Part shown: positions 32,459-40,738 of the stretch, one piece after another
Position numbering within the stretch: position 1 is the stretch's first letter
Layout: the number at the start of each line of letters is the position of its first letter
Assembly (NCBI GenBank): GCA_048497495.1
Contig: JAFHCF010000027.1
Coordinates: 1 to 43,528, forward strand
From: JAFHCF01 sp048497495
GTDB taxonomy: Bacteria; Pseudomonadota; Alphaproteobacteria; Rhizobiales; Ancalomicrobiaceae
Direction of reading: 5' to 3'
Length of the DNA stretch: 43,528 nucleotides
Program-made: the position numbers and the translations under genes
The notes under the pieces: generated by a model
The model's input: only the letters and a program-made list of their open reading frames with translations
Database searches by the model: none
Told to the model about the DNA's origin: nothing

Positions 32459-32571
32459 CGCCCCTGCTCGTTCACCAGTGGCGCCGGCGATCTTCTTTTC
32501 GCCGGGATTCTCGTGCTCGGGTTGCACAATCCGGGGCGAGCGATTCCGGCTACCCCGACGAGGTTCCTGTC

Positions 32572-33894
32572 ATGCGTCTGTCGCGCTACTTCCTGCCGAT
32601 CCTGAAAGAGACCCCCAAAGAGGCGGAGATCGTCTCGCACCGGCTGATGTTGCGCGCCGGCATGGTCCGCCAGCAGGCGGCCGGCATCTATTCGTGGCTG
32701 CCGTTGGGTCTCAAGGTGCTCGACAAGATCGGCGACATCGTCCGTGAGGAGCAGAACCGCGCCGGCGCCATCGAGGTGCTGATGCCGACGCTGCAGTCGG
32801 CCGATCTGTGGCGCGAGAGCGGACGCTACGACGACTACGGCGAGGAGATGCTGCGGATCAAGGATCGTAGCAAGCGCGACCTCCTCTACGGTCCGACCAA
32901 CGAGGAGATGATCACCGAGATCTTCCGCTCCTACGTTCATTCCTACAAGGACCTGCCGCTCAACCTCTACCACATCCAGTGGAAGTTCCGCGACGAGCGG
33001 CGTCCGCGCTTCGGCGTGATGCGCGGTCGCGAGTTCCTGATGAAGGACGCCTATTCCTTCGACACCGATCAGGAGAAGGCCCGCGACGCCTATCGGCGGA
33101 TGTTCGTCGCCTATCTGCGCACCTATCGCCGCATGGGGCTGACCGCCGTTCCGATGCGCGCGGACAGCGGCCCGATCGGCGGCGACATGAGTCACGAGTT
33201 CATCATCCTGGCCTCGACCGGCGAGAGCCAGGTCTATTGCCACAAGGATCTGCTCGACCTGCCGATCCCCGGCGAGGACACCGACTTCATGGGTGATCTC
33301 GCCCCGATCATGGATCAGTGGACCTCGCTCTACGCCGCGACCGACGAGAAGCACGACGAGGCCGCCTTCGCCGCGATTCCCGCCGACAAGCAGGTGTCGG
33401 CGCGCGGTATCGAGGTCGGTCACATCTTCTATTTCGGCACCAAATATTCCGAGCCGATGGGCGCCAAGGTCGCCGGTCCCGACGGCATCGAGCGGCCGGT
33501 CCACATGGGCTCCTACGGCGTCGGCGTGTCGCGCCTCGTCGGCGGCATCATCGAGGCGAGCCACGACGACGCCGGCATCATCTGGCCGGACGCGGTGGCG
33601 CCCTTCCACGTCGGCCTGATCAGCATGAAGCCCGGCGACGCCGCCGTCGACGGCGCCTGCGCCCGCATCTACGCCGAACTCGGCAAGGCCGGCGTCGAGG
33701 TCCTCTACGACGACACCGACACCCGCGCCGGCGCCAAGTTCGCGACGATGGACCTGATCGGCCTGCCCTGGCAGTTGATCGTCGGGCCGAAGTCGCTCGC
33801 CGAGGGCAAGGTGGAATTGAAGCGCCGGTCGACCGGTGAGCGTGAACTCCTGTCGATCGAGGCGGCGCTCGACCGTCTCGGCGCCAAGCAGTGA
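32572..33894 (+). CDS. proS: Prolyl-tRNA synthetase, short alphaproteobacterial type
   Basis: Charges tRNA-Pro; 440 residues. This is the short form found in alphaproteobacteria, which lacks the large editing insertion between motifs 2 and 3. It opens MRLSRYFLPILKETPKEAEI, with GIYSWLPLGLKVLDKI (motif 1 region), LYGPTNEEMITEIF, motif 2 in QWKFRDERRPRFGVMRGREF, motif 3 in GSYGVGVSRLVGGIIE and an anticodon-binding C-terminus. Mischarged Ala-tRNA-Pro would need a trans-editing protein elsewhere. I start it at ATG 32572. The far longer open frame upstream is antisense-type sequence over the ligase gene. A tRNA-Pro gene lies 6 kb downstream. Confidence 0.97.
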   Translation: MRLSRYFLPILKETPKEAEIVSHRLMLRAGMVRQQAAGIYSWLPLGLKVLDKIGDIVREEQNRAGAIEVLMPTLQSADLWRESGRYDDYGEEMLRIKDRSKRDLLYGPTNEEMITEIFRSYVHSYKDLPLNLYHIQWKFRDERRPRFGVMRGREFLMKDAYSFDTDQEKARDAYRRMFVAYLRTYRRMGLTAVPMRADSGPIGGDMSHEFIILASTGESQVYCHKDLLDLPIPGEDTDFMGDLAPIMDQWTSLYAATDEKHDEAAFAAIPADKQVSARGIEVGHIFYFGTKYSEPMGAKVAGPDGIERPVHMGSYGVGVSRLVGGIIEASHDDAGIIWPDAVAPFHVGLISMKPGDAAVDGACARIYAELGKAGVEVLYDDTDTRAGAKFATMDLIGLPWQLIVGPKSLAEGKVELKRRSTGERELLSIEAALDRLGAKQ

Positions 33895-33913
33895 CCGGGA
33901 GACGAACTCAGGC

Positions 33914-35200
33914 ATGACCGGTACGACGGAAGTCAGGGAACCGAGCGGCACGCGACCCTTCGCGGGTTTCGAGTGGATGCTGGCGTGGCGCTATCTGCGC
34001 TCGCGCCGCCGCGAGACCTTCATCTCGATCATCGCCGGCTTTTCCTTCCTCGGCATCATGCTCGGGGTGGCGACGCTGATCGTCGTCATGGCGGTGATGA
34101 ACGGCTTCCGCACCGAACTGGTCGGCAAGATCCTCGGCCTCAACGGCCATGTCCTGGTCCAGGCCACCGCCTCGCAGTTCACCGACTACGAGGAGGTGGC
34201 CGAGCGCCTGTCGAAGGTGAAGGGGGTGAAGTTCGCCATGCCCTTCATCGAGGGTCAGGCGCTCGCCTCCGGTCCCGCCGGCGCGCTCGGCGCCCTGGTG
34301 CGCGGCATCGAGAAGAAGGATCTCGACAAGATCGAACTGGTCTCCGGCAACGTGAAGCTCGGCACCCTCGACGACTTCGCCGCCGGCAAGGGCGTCGCCA
34401 TCGGCTCCCGCCTCGCCCAGAACCTCGGCGTCGGGCTCGGCGACCCGGTGACCATCGTCTCGCCACGCGGCAACGTCACGCCGATGGGGGTGACGCCGCG
34501 GGTCAAGGCCTTCCCGGTCACCGCGATCTTCACCATCGGCATGTCGGAATACGACTCGAGCTTCGTCTTCATGCCCTTCGGCGTGGCGCAGAACTATTTC
34601 AACCTCGAGGACCGCGCCAGCGCCGTGGAGGTCTATGTCGACGACCCCGACAAGGTCGGCGAGATGCGCGGACCGATCGAGGCGGCGGCGCAGCGCTCGG
34701 TCTACGTCACCGATTGGCGCCAGCGCAACGTCACCTTCTTCTCCGCCCTCGAGGTGGAGCGCAACGTCATGTTCCTGATCCTGATGTTGATCGTGCTGGT
34801 CGCCTCGCTCAACATCGTCTCGGGCATGACCATGCTGGTGAAGGACAAGAGCCGCGACGTGGCGATCCTCAGGACGATGGGGGCGACGCGCGGGGCGATC
34901 ATGCGGGTGTTCTTCATCACCGGGGCGGCGATCGGTACCTTCGGGACCCTCGCCGGCTTCCTGCTCGGCCTCTTCATCTGCCAGAACATCGAGGAGGTGC
35001 GTCAGGCGCTGTCCTGGATGCTCAACACCCAGCTGATGCCGCCGGAAGTCTTCTTCCTGTCGCGGATGAAGGCCGACATCCAGTCGGGCGAGACGACGGC
35101 GACGGTGCTCTTCGCCCTCACCCTGTCGCTGATCGCCACGCTCTATCCGGCGTGGAAAGCGGCCAAGCTCGATCCGGTCGAAGCGCTGAGGTACGAATGA
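33914..35200 (+). CDS. lolC: Lipoprotein-releasing ABC transporter permease (LolC/E type)
   Basis: Inner-membrane permease of the complex that extracts outer-membrane lipoproteins and hands them to LolA; 428 residues. The typical opening WMLAWRYLRSRRRETFISII is followed by TM1 (GIMLGVATLIVVMAVMNGF), a large periplasmic domain and three C-terminal helices. The MacB/FtsX-like block VASLNIVSGMTMLVKDKSRDVAILRTMGATRG lies in this last part, and the protein ends TLYPAWKAAKLDPVEALRYE. A single permease gene with LolD suggests the LolF-type homodimer arrangement. It follows proS by 19 nt and its stop overlaps lolD. Confidence 0.93.
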   Translation: MTGTTEVREPSGTRPFAGFEWMLAWRYLRSRRRETFISIIAGFSFLGIMLGVATLIVVMAVMNGFRTELVGKILGLNGHVLVQATASQFTDYEEVAERLSKVKGVKFAMPFIEGQALASGPAGALGALVRGIEKKDLDKIELVSGNVKLGTLDDFAAGKGVAIGSRLAQNLGVGLGDPVTIVSPRGNVTPMGVTPRVKAFPVTAIFTIGMSEYDSSFVFMPFGVAQNYFNLEDRASAVEVYVDDPDKVGEMRGPIEAAAQRSVYVTDWRQRNVTFFSALEVERNVMFLILMLIVLVASLNIVSGMTMLVKDKSRDVAILRTMGATRGAIMRVFFITGAAIGTFGTLAGFLLGLFICQNIEEVRQALSWMLNTQLMPPEVFFLSRMKADIQSGETTATVLFALTLSLIATLYPAWKAAKLDPVEALRYE

Positions 35201-35922
35201 TGGCGGCGATCGATCTCGACCAGAAGAGCGCCTCGGCGGCGGTGGCCGAGCCGGTGCTGCGGCTCGCCCGGGTGGAGCGCCGCTACAAGGAAGGCGACCG
35301 CTTCCTCGAGGTTCTGCGCGGCGCCGACCTCTCGATCCACGCCGGCGAGACGGTGGCGCTGATCGCCCCCTCCGGCGCCGGCAAGTCGACCCTGCTGCAT
35401 CTCGCCGGCCTGCTCGAGTGCCCCGATGGCGGCGAGATCTGGCTCGGCGGCGTGGCGACCGGCCAGCTCGGCGACCCGGCCCGCACCAAGCTCCGGCGGA
35501 TGGAGATCGGCTTCGTCTACCAGTTCCATCATCTGCTGCCCGAGTTCACCGCGCTGGAGAACGTCATGCTGCCGCAGATGATCCGCGGTCTCGGCCGCAA
35601 GGAGGCGGCGGCGCGCGCCCTGCAACTGCTCTCCTACATGCGGCTCGAGGATCGTGCCGAGCACCGTCCCGCGGAAATGTCGGGCGGCGAGCAACAGCGC
35701 GTCGCCATCGCTCGCGCCGTCGCCAACGTGCCGCGCCTGATCCTCGCCGACGAGCCGACCGGCAACCTCGACCCGAAGACCGCCCACTACGTCTTCGACG
35801 CCCTCCAGGCGTTGGTCCGCGCCTCCGGTCTCGCCGCCCTGATCGCCACCCACAACATGGACATCGCCGGCCGCATGGATCGGCGCATCACCCTCGACGA
35901 AGGCAAGATCGTCGAGATCTGA
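35197..35922 (+). CDS. lolD: Lipoprotein-releasing ABC transporter ATPase (LolD)
   Basis: ATPase subunit of the Lol transporter, 241 residues. Walker A is APSGAGKST, the Q loop follows in GFVYQFHHLLPEFTALENV, the ABC signature is MSGGEQQRVAIARA, and Walker B is LILADEPTGNLD with the switch His in ATHNMD. FHHLLPEFTALENVMLP is particular to LolD. The first of two adjacent ATGs (35197) overlaps the lolC stop by four bases, so the pair is translationally coupled. Confidence 0.95.
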   Translation: MMAAIDLDQKSASAAVAEPVLRLARVERRYKEGDRFLEVLRGADLSIHAGETVALIAPSGAGKSTLLHLAGLLECPDGGEIWLGGVATGQLGDPARTKLRRMEIGFVYQFHHLLPEFTALENVMLPQMIRGLGRKEAAARALQLLSYMRLEDRAEHRPAEMSGGEQQRVAIARAVANVPRLILADEPTGNLDPKTAHYVFDALQALVRASGLAALIATHNMDIAGRMDRRITLDEGKIVEI

Positions 35923-36071
35923 CCCCGTCCTCGGTCGTTGCGATCCCGAGATACGCAACCTCGCGTATGCGTCGTTCCGTGGCATGATCGTGCGACGGAC
36001 GCACCGACCGTGACGCCGACCGCCCGGCCGCCGATCGATTATTCGGTCGTGAAGCATCGATGCCGCCGCTG

Positions 36072-37013
36072 TCAGAGCGCCAGTTCCCAGGTCTCGCCGA
36101 CCAACGCGGGACCGAACATCGCATGGGGTTCGGCGCCGATCAGGCGAAAACCGGCGCGCTGGTAGAGGCGGCGCGCCTCGGTCAGCACGTCGTTGGTCCA
36201 GAGCGACAAGGTCGAATAGCCGCGCTCGCGGGCGAAGCGGATGCAGCAGTCGACCAGTCGGGATCCGACGCCGCGCCCGCGCATTTCCGCCTCGACGTGG
36301 AGCAGTCGCAGTTTGGCGACGGCGTCGTCGCGCCGGGTGACGAAGACCGCTCCGACGATGCGGTCGTCGACCTCGGCGATGAAGGACGCGTCGCGGCGGG
36401 GATCGTAGTCGCGCAGGAAGGCCGCGCCGACCTCTCCGATCAGCGCCTCGAACCTCTCGTCGAAACCGTAGTCCTCGGCATAGAGCCGGGCCTGCCGGGC
36501 GACGACCTGCGACACGTCGCCGGGCCGATGGCCGCGGATCACCAGCGGCATGTCGCCGCGTCCCGGGTCGAGCAGGCGGCGGACGTCCGCCATCGCGCCG
36601 ACCAACCGGCCGACCGCCTCCGGCCCGAGATCGACCAGGGACGACGCGACCCGGCGGCGCTGCTCCGCCTCGAGCGGCGCGAACACCGCCCGCCCGTGAT
36701 CGCTGAGGCCGATCTCCACCCGCCGGCCGTCGGCGGCACTGGCGACGCGGTGAATCAGGCCGGCCGCGGCGAAGCGCTTCAAGGTGCGGCTCAGTTGGCC
36801 GGGATCGAGACCGAGATCGCGCGCCAGATCGGCCGCCGACGTCGTCGCCCGCCGCGACAGTTCCCACAGGATGCGAACCTCGCCGAGCGTGTAGGGGCTC
36901 GCCAGGAACCCCTCGTCGAGAAGATCGAGCCGGCCGGTGTAGAAGCGGTTGAACGCCCGGATGCGCTCCACCACGGCATCGGCCGCCGTGGTTCCTGTCG
37001 GTTCTGCCGTCAT
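36072..37013 (-). CDS. MarR-type regulator fused to GNAT acetyltransferase
   Basis: 313 residues. The N-terminal winged helix (about 1-145) has SPYTLGEVRILWELSRR, SAADLARDLGLDPGQLSRTL and LIHRVASAADGRRVEIGLSD. The C-terminal GNAT domain (about 150-313) has the acetyl-CoA motif MRGRGVGSRLVDCCI followed by YSTLSLWTNDVLTEARRLYQRAGF. Such fusions are widespread, but their substrates are mostly unknown. I start at ATG 37013 (MTAEPTG), with AGGG just upstream; ATG 37025 is an alternative. A candidate operator lies just upstream, suggesting autoregulation. The stop faces lolD convergently. Confidence 0.88.
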   Translation of the reverse strand: MTAEPTGTTAADAVVERIRAFNRFYTGRLDLLDEGFLASPYTLGEVRILWELSRRATTSAADLARDLGLDPGQLSRTLKRFAAAGLIHRVASAADGRRVEIGLSDHGRAVFAPLEAEQRRRVASSLVDLGPEAVGRLVGAMADVRRLLDPGRGDMPLVIRGHRPGDVSQVVARQARLYAEDYGFDERFEALIGEVGAAFLRDYDPRRDASFIAEVDDRIVGAVFVTRRDDAVAKLRLLHVEAEMRGRGVGSRLVDCCIRFARERGYSTLSLWTNDVLTEARRLYQRAGFRLIGAEPHAMFGPALVGETWELAL

Positions 37014-37045
37014 GACCCTATCCATCAATTAGAATGACAGCGTCA

Positions 37046-37064
37046 ACTTATTCGATGATAAAGT
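37046..37064. promoter_or_regulatory. Candidate operator upstream of the MarR-GNAT gene
   Basis: Imperfect 19-base palindrome ACTTATTCGATGATAAAGT (6 of 9 pairs) in a notably AT-rich patch between the glyoxalase and MarR-GNAT genes. TTGACT and TTGACG sequences overlap or flank it on the minus strand and could be -35 elements. Confidence 0.35.
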
Positions 37065-37088
37065 CAATCAGTTTGGCGGCGCGACCTC

Positions 37089-37547
37089 TCACCACACCCC
37101 GGTGTTGGGCATCGAGGCCCAGGGTTCGGCCGGGGGCAGGGCCTCGCCCTTCTGCAGGAGTTCGACCGAGATCAGGTCGGGTGAGCGGACGAAGGCCATC
37201 TGGCCGTCGCGCGGCGGGCGGTTGATGGTGACACCGGCGGCCATCAGTTTGGCGCAAACGGCGTAGATGTCGTCGACCTCGTAGGCGAGATGGCCGAAGT
37301 TGCGCGCCGTGCCGTAGTCCTCGGCGTCCCAGTTCCAGGTCAACTCGACCATCGGCGCCTCGCGCCCGCCGGCGGCGACCGCGGCCTCGGCCGCGGCGCG
37401 ATCTTGCGGCGCGCAGAGGAAGACCAGGGTGAAACGGCCCTTGGCGTTTTCGTGGCGGCGGAATTCCTCGAGGCCGAGGTGGGCGCAATAGAATTCGAGG
37501 CTGGCCTCGAGGTTGCGCACGCGCACCATGGTGTGCAGATATCTCAT
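37089..37547 (-). CDS. gloA: Lactoylglutathione lyase / glyoxalase I (VOC family)
   Basis: Isomerises the methylglyoxal-glutathione hemithioacetal to S-lactoylglutathione; 152 residues. MRYLHTMVRV matches the GloA opening with metal ligand His5. The other ligands fit at Glu68 (VELTWNW), His86 (NFGHLAYEVDD) and Glu129 (LISVELL). Compared with E. coli GloA there is a longer, Ala-rich insertion at about residues 46-65. It lies 75 bp upstream of the MarR-GNAT gene on the same strand and 38 bp from the divergent sirtuin gene. Confidence 0.88.
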   Translation of the reverse strand: MRYLHTMVRVRNLEASLEFYCAHLGLEEFRRHENAKGRFTLVFLCAPQDRAAAEAAVAAGGREAPMVELTWNWDAEDYGTARNFGHLAYEVDDIYAVCAKLMAAGVTINRPPRDGQMAFVRSPDLISVELLQKGEALPPAEPWASMPNTGVW

Positions 37548-37585
37548 GTTCGCCGTCCTTTGCGAGCCGGTGGAGTTGTGATCCC

Positions 37586-38341
37586 GTGACTATGATCGAG
37601 GATCCCCACGAGGGAAGCCTGCTTCTCGCCGACCTGATCGGCGCGGCGCGGCGGGTGGTGGTGTTCACCGGCGCCGGCATTTCGACCGAATCGGGCATTC
37701 CCGACTTCCGCAGTCCCGACGGGATCTGGTCGCGGATGAAGCCGATCTACTACGACGACTTCGTGTCGTCGGAGGAGGCGCGGCTCGAGGATTGGCGCCG
37801 CCGCTTCCTGTTTCAACGCGAGGTGCGGGCGGCGGAGCCCAATGTCGCCCATCACGCCATCGCCCGGCTGGTGGCCGACGGCAAGGCGCTCGCGGTCATC
37901 ACCCAGAACATCGACGGATTGCATCAGCGCGCCGGCGTGCCGTCGGAACATCTGATCGAGATCCACGGCAACGCCACCCATGCCACCTGTCTCGAGTGCG
38001 AGGCGCGCCACGAACTCGACGACATGGAGGTCGAGATCACCGAGACCGGCCGCGCTCCGACCTGCCGGGCCTGCGGTGGTCTGGTCAAGGCGGCGGTGAT
38101 CTCCTTCGGCCAGGCGATGCCGACGCGACAGATGATGCGGGCGGAATACGCCATCCAGCGCGCCGATCTCTTCGTCGCGGTCGGCTCCTCGCTCCAGGTC
38201 CAGCCGGCGGCGAGCCTGCCGATGGCGGCGAAGTACCAGGGCGCCGGTCTGGTGATCGTCAATCGCGATCCGACCCCCCTCGATTCGATCGCCGACCACG
38301 TGCTGCGCGGACCGATCGGCACGCTGTTCTCCGCCCTTTGA
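37586..38341 (+). CDS. NAD-dependent protein deacylase (sirtuin, CobB type)
   Basis: Removes acyl groups from lysines using NAD; 251 residues. VVFTGAGISTESGIPDFRSPDGIW forms the NAD site in two parts. TQNIDGLHQRAG follows, then the catalytic His127 in IEIHGNATHATC. Zinc cysteines are in CLEC and CRAC, and VGSSLQVQPAASLP is near the C-terminus. The GTG at 37586 is preceded by GGTGGAG at a suitable distance; an ATG at 37592 (two codons in) is the alternative. The gene is named cobB in enteric bacteria, but it is unrelated to the cobalamin cobB, so I leave the symbol empty. Confidence 0.92.
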   Translation: MTMIEDPHEGSLLLADLIGAARRVVVFTGAGISTESGIPDFRSPDGIWSRMKPIYYDDFVSSEEARLEDWRRRFLFQREVRAAEPNVAHHAIARLVADGKALAVITQNIDGLHQRAGVPSEHLIEIHGNATHATCLECEARHELDDMEVEITETGRAPTCRACGGLVKAAVISFGQAMPTRQMMRAEYAIQRADLFVAVGSSLQVQPAASLPMAAKYQGAGLVIVNRDPTPLDSIADHVLRGPIGTLFSAL

Positions 38342-38491
38342 GGCGAAGCGAGCCGCGCGAGCGGCCTCGGGCGGGGATAATCGATCGACGCGACATGAAA
38401 GCGGGTTTGCCTCGGGTGAGCCGATGGTATCCTCACGGTAGGTGAAATCGGTGTTCCGATTCGAGTGTTGCTCGTGATCACGTCGGACTTC

Positions 38492-38509
38492 CCCGGTCTT
38501 CGGACCGGG
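38492..38509 (+). other. UUCG-capped hairpin in the cold-shock gene leader
   Basis: CCCGGTC-TTCG-GACCGGG, a perfect 7-bp stem with a UUCG tetraloop, 75 nt upstream of the cold-shock gene. No T-run follows, so it is more likely a leader structure than a terminator. Confidence 0.45.
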
Positions 38510-38583
38510 TATTCCGAGTCATGTGAGTATTCGTTCGCGTCGAGACGAACCGGAGACGCAAGGGACGGCGGGGGACATCCGGC

Positions 38584-39168
38584 ATGGGGGGCAAATTCGA
38601 AACCGACGCCCGAACAGCTCAGGAGCTGGACACCGGCGACGAGAGCGCCGTCGACGTGTTGGAGGTCGTCGGAACCATCAAATGGTTCGACGTCGCCAAG
38701 GGTTACGGCTTCATTCTCGCCGAGAACGGGCTGCCCGACATCCTGCTCCACGTCACCTGTCTGCGCCGTGACGGCTTCCAGACCGCCTACGAAGGCGCCC
38801 GCGTCGTCGTCGAGGTGCTCGACCGGCCCCGTGGCCTTCAGGCGCTGCGCATCCTTCACATGGACGAATCGACCGCCGTCCATCCCTCGCAACTGCCGCC
38901 GTCGCGCACCCACGTGCAGATCGTCCCGACCAGCGGGCTCGAACGCGTCACGGTGAAGTGGTTCAACCGGGTCAAGGGCTTCGGCTTCGTCACCCGGGGC
39001 GAGGGCACCGAGGACATCTTCGTCCACATGGAGACGCTGCGCCGCTACGGCCTCGCCGAGTTGCGCCCCGGCCAGGTGGTGTGGGTGCGCTTCGGCGACG
39101 GGCCCAAGGGCCTGATGGCCGCCGAGATTCGCCCCGACGGGGTCTCCCACGTTCCCGCCTCGCACTGA
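38584..39168 (+). CDS. Protein with two cold-shock domains
   Basis: 194 residues containing two cold-shock domains that bind single-stranded RNA or DNA. Domain 1 (about 28-95) has VGTIKWFDVAKGYGFILAEN and DILLHVTCLRR; its RNP2-like part is diverged, with LLHV replacing FVHI/VFVH. Domain 2 (about 120-187) has VTVKWFNRVKGFGFVTRGE and DIFVHMETLRRYG. A polar linker (residues 95-118) joins them. Double-CSD proteins of this size are typical of alphaproteobacteria. ATG 38584 follows a purine-rich GGCGGGGGA. The 242-bp leader holds the UUCG hairpin and may be long and structured. Confidence 0.93.
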   Translation: MGGKFETDARTAQELDTGDESAVDVLEVVGTIKWFDVAKGYGFILAENGLPDILLHVTCLRRDGFQTAYEGARVVVEVLDRPRGLQALRILHMDESTAVHPSQLPPSRTHVQIVPTSGLERVTVKWFNRVKGFGFVTRGEGTEDIFVHMETLRRYGLAELRPGQVVWVRFGDGPKGLMAAEIRPDGVSHVPASH

Positions 39169-39335
39169 CGGCGATCGGCGGCGCCCCCAAGGCCGATCGG
39201 CCCGGCGCTCCGTCCTGGCTTTTCCGACATCTGATCGAGGTCCGCCCAGATGTCGCCGCGACGGCGTGCTTCGACTTGCGCGGCCGACCGACGAGGACGC
39301 CGTACGTCGCCGATGACCCGGCGCGGGGAGGGGTG

Positions 39336-39872
39336 ATGGACCTGTTCGTTCGCTTTGGCACGATGGCGCGGCGGAGCTGTTTCCGGTTCTCGCTCGCCGG
39401 GCGTCTTCTGGCCGCCCTCCTGGCGATCGCCGCATTGCCCCTGGCGCTCGCCGACGTCGCGGCGCCGGCTCGGGCGGAGGCGCCGATCGCCGCCGGGCGT
39501 CTGGAGATCACCACGGCGTCGGGCACCCATGCCTTCACCGTCGAGATCGCCGACACCGATGCCAAGCGTGCCGAAGGCCTGATGTTCCGCACCCAGATGG
39601 CGCCCGACCACGGCATGCTGTTCGATTTCAAGCGCCAGGAGCCGGTGTGGTTCTGGATGAAGAACACCTATCTGCCGCTCGACATGATCTTCGTGCGCTC
39701 CGACGGGACGGTCTTTTCGATCGCCGAGAACACCACGCCGCTCTCCGAGGCGACGGTCACCTCCGGCGGGCCGGTGCGCTTCGTCTTCGAGGTGGTGGCG
39801 GGAACCGCCGCGCGTCTCGCCATCAAGCCCGGCGACCGGGTCCGCCACCGGCTGATCCGCGCGGTGGAATGA
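39336..39872 (+). CDS. DUF192 family exported protein
   Basis: 178 residues. A basic N-terminus and hydrophobic segment (RLLAALLAIAALPLALADVAAP) form a signal peptide or anchor, cleaved perhaps after ARA near residue 48. The DUF192 domain follows, with VEIADTDAKRAEGLMFRTQM, DHGMLFDF, VWFWMKNTYLPLDMIFV, IAENTTPLSE and the terminal KPGDRVRH. DUF192 proteins are small beta-barrel-like domains of unknown function. A strong GGGGAGGGG Shine-Dalgarno directly upstream fixes the start at 39336. Confidence 0.9.
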   Translation: MDLFVRFGTMARRSCFRFSLAGRLLAALLAIAALPLALADVAAPARAEAPIAAGRLEITTASGTHAFTVEIADTDAKRAEGLMFRTQMAPDHGMLFDFKRQEPVWFWMKNTYLPLDMIFVRSDGTVFSIAENTTPLSEATVTSGGPVRFVFEVVAGTAARLAIKPGDRVRHRLIRAVE

Positions 39873-39981
39873 GCATGCGACGCCGGGCGGCGCATCACTT
39901 CGTCCGGCGCGCCGTTGTTTCACACCGGCCGCACTTGCCCCCAAGATCGGAACTCTCTAGAAAAACCTCGGGTTCGTCCTT

Positions 39982-40058
39982 CGGGGTATAGCGCAGCCTG
40001 GTAGCGCGGAAGTTTTGGGTACTTCAGGTCGTCAGTTCGAATCTGACTACCCCGACCA
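39982..40058 (+). tRNA. tRNA-Pro (anticodon TGG)
   Basis: Acceptor CGGGGTA/TACCCCG, D-arm GCGCAGCCTGGTAGCGC, anticodon stem GAAGT/ACTTC with loop TTTGGGT (anticodon TGG), T-arm GTCAG-TTCGAAT-CTGAC and encoded CCA; 77 nt. Confidence 0.97.
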
Positions 40059-40163
40059 GGACCATCCCGACCGAGATCGGCGGCGATCTCGAGGGCAAAG
40101 AACGAGCGGCACGGCGGCCTCCCGGCGAGGCGGCCGGACGCGTCAGACGAGGTGGTAGACGAC

Positions 40164-40469
40164 ATGGTGGCGCGCATCTCACGGCCGGCCAAGACGGCCA
40201 TGCAGTCCGGACAGGCGAAGTCGCAGCGTTGGATGCTCGACTGGGAGGCGGAGGCCGCCAAGTCGGTCGATCCGCTGATGGGCTGGACCTCGACCACCGA
40301 CGCCAAGGCGCAGATCCGTCTGTTCTTCGCCACGAGGCAAGAGGCGATCGCCTATGCCGAGCGCAAGGGGCTCGAGTATCGGGTGATCGAGCCAAAGGAG
40401 AAGGCGCCGAAGACGATGTCCTACTCCGACAATTTCAGATACGGCCGCGTCGGCACCTGGACCCACTGA
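40164..40469 (+). CDS. NADH dehydrogenase accessory subunit, NDUFS4-like (ETC complex I subunit)
   Basis: 101 residues, homologous to the mitochondrial complex I 18-kDa subunit, an accessory protein on the peripheral arm that alphaproteobacteria share with mitochondria. Signature motifs are ARISRPAKTAMQSGQAKSQRW, WTSTTDAKAQIRLFF, EAIAYAERKGLEYRVIEP and the C-terminal YSDNFRYGRVGTWTH. I start at ATG 40164; the GTG at 40152 would add four residues. It lies between two tRNA genes and away from the nuo operon, which is usual. Confidence 0.93.
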   Translation: MVARISRPAKTAMQSGQAKSQRWMLDWEAEAAKSVDPLMGWTSTTDAKAQIRLFFATRQEAIAYAERKGLEYRVIEPKEKAPKTMSYSDNFRYGRVGTWTH

Positions 40470-40511
40470 GGTCCGCCCGTCGGCCGCCTCCCCGGCGGCG
40501 AAGCCGCCTTC

Positions 40512-40587
40512 GGCCCCGTAGCTCAGGGGATAGAGCGACAGCCTTCTAAGCTGTTGGTCGCAGGTTCGAATCCTGCCGGGGTCGCCA
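40512..40587 (+). tRNA. tRNA-Arg (anticodon TCT)
   Basis: Acceptor GGCCCCG/CGGGGTC, D-arm GCTCAGGGGATAGAGC, anticodon stem ACAGC/GCTGT with loop CTTCTAA (anticodon TCT), T-arm GCAGG-TTCGAAT-CCTGC and encoded CCA; 76 nt. Confidence 0.97.
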
Positions 40588-40618
40588 ATTCGTCCGGATC
40601 TCTCGCGATCCGATCACC

Positions 40619-40696
40619 GGGCCGGTCTTCACCGGCCCTTTTCCCCGGGCCGGCCGTCGCCGGCCTTTCCCTGGGCCGGTGAAGACCGGCCCTTTT
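40619..40696 (+). terminator. Three stacked GC-rich hairpins after tRNA-Arg
   Basis: Hairpin 1 GGGCCGGT-CTTC-ACCGGCCC (40619-40638) with TTTT, hairpin 2 GGCCGGC-CGTC-GCCGGCC (40648-40665) with TTT, and hairpin 3 GGGCCGGT-GAAG-ACCGGCCC (40673-40692) with TTTT. Hairpin 3 is the exact reverse complement of hairpin 1. Each resembles an intrinsic terminator for the upstream tRNA. Confidence 0.75.
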
Positions 40697-40738
40697 CATT
40701 GCCGCATGGGGATCCCAAGCCGGCGCGAAGGAATCGAC

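Noticed and set aside
31105..33894. A 929-residue plus-strand frame ending in ProRS
   Set aside because: ProRS begins at 32572; upstream sequence is an out-of-frame shadow of the ligase/DUF116 gene and crosses a terminator.
37586..38341. Cobalamin gene cobB
   Set aside because: The sequence is a sirtuin; the shared enteric gene name is coincidental and it is not cobyrinate a,c-diamide synthase.
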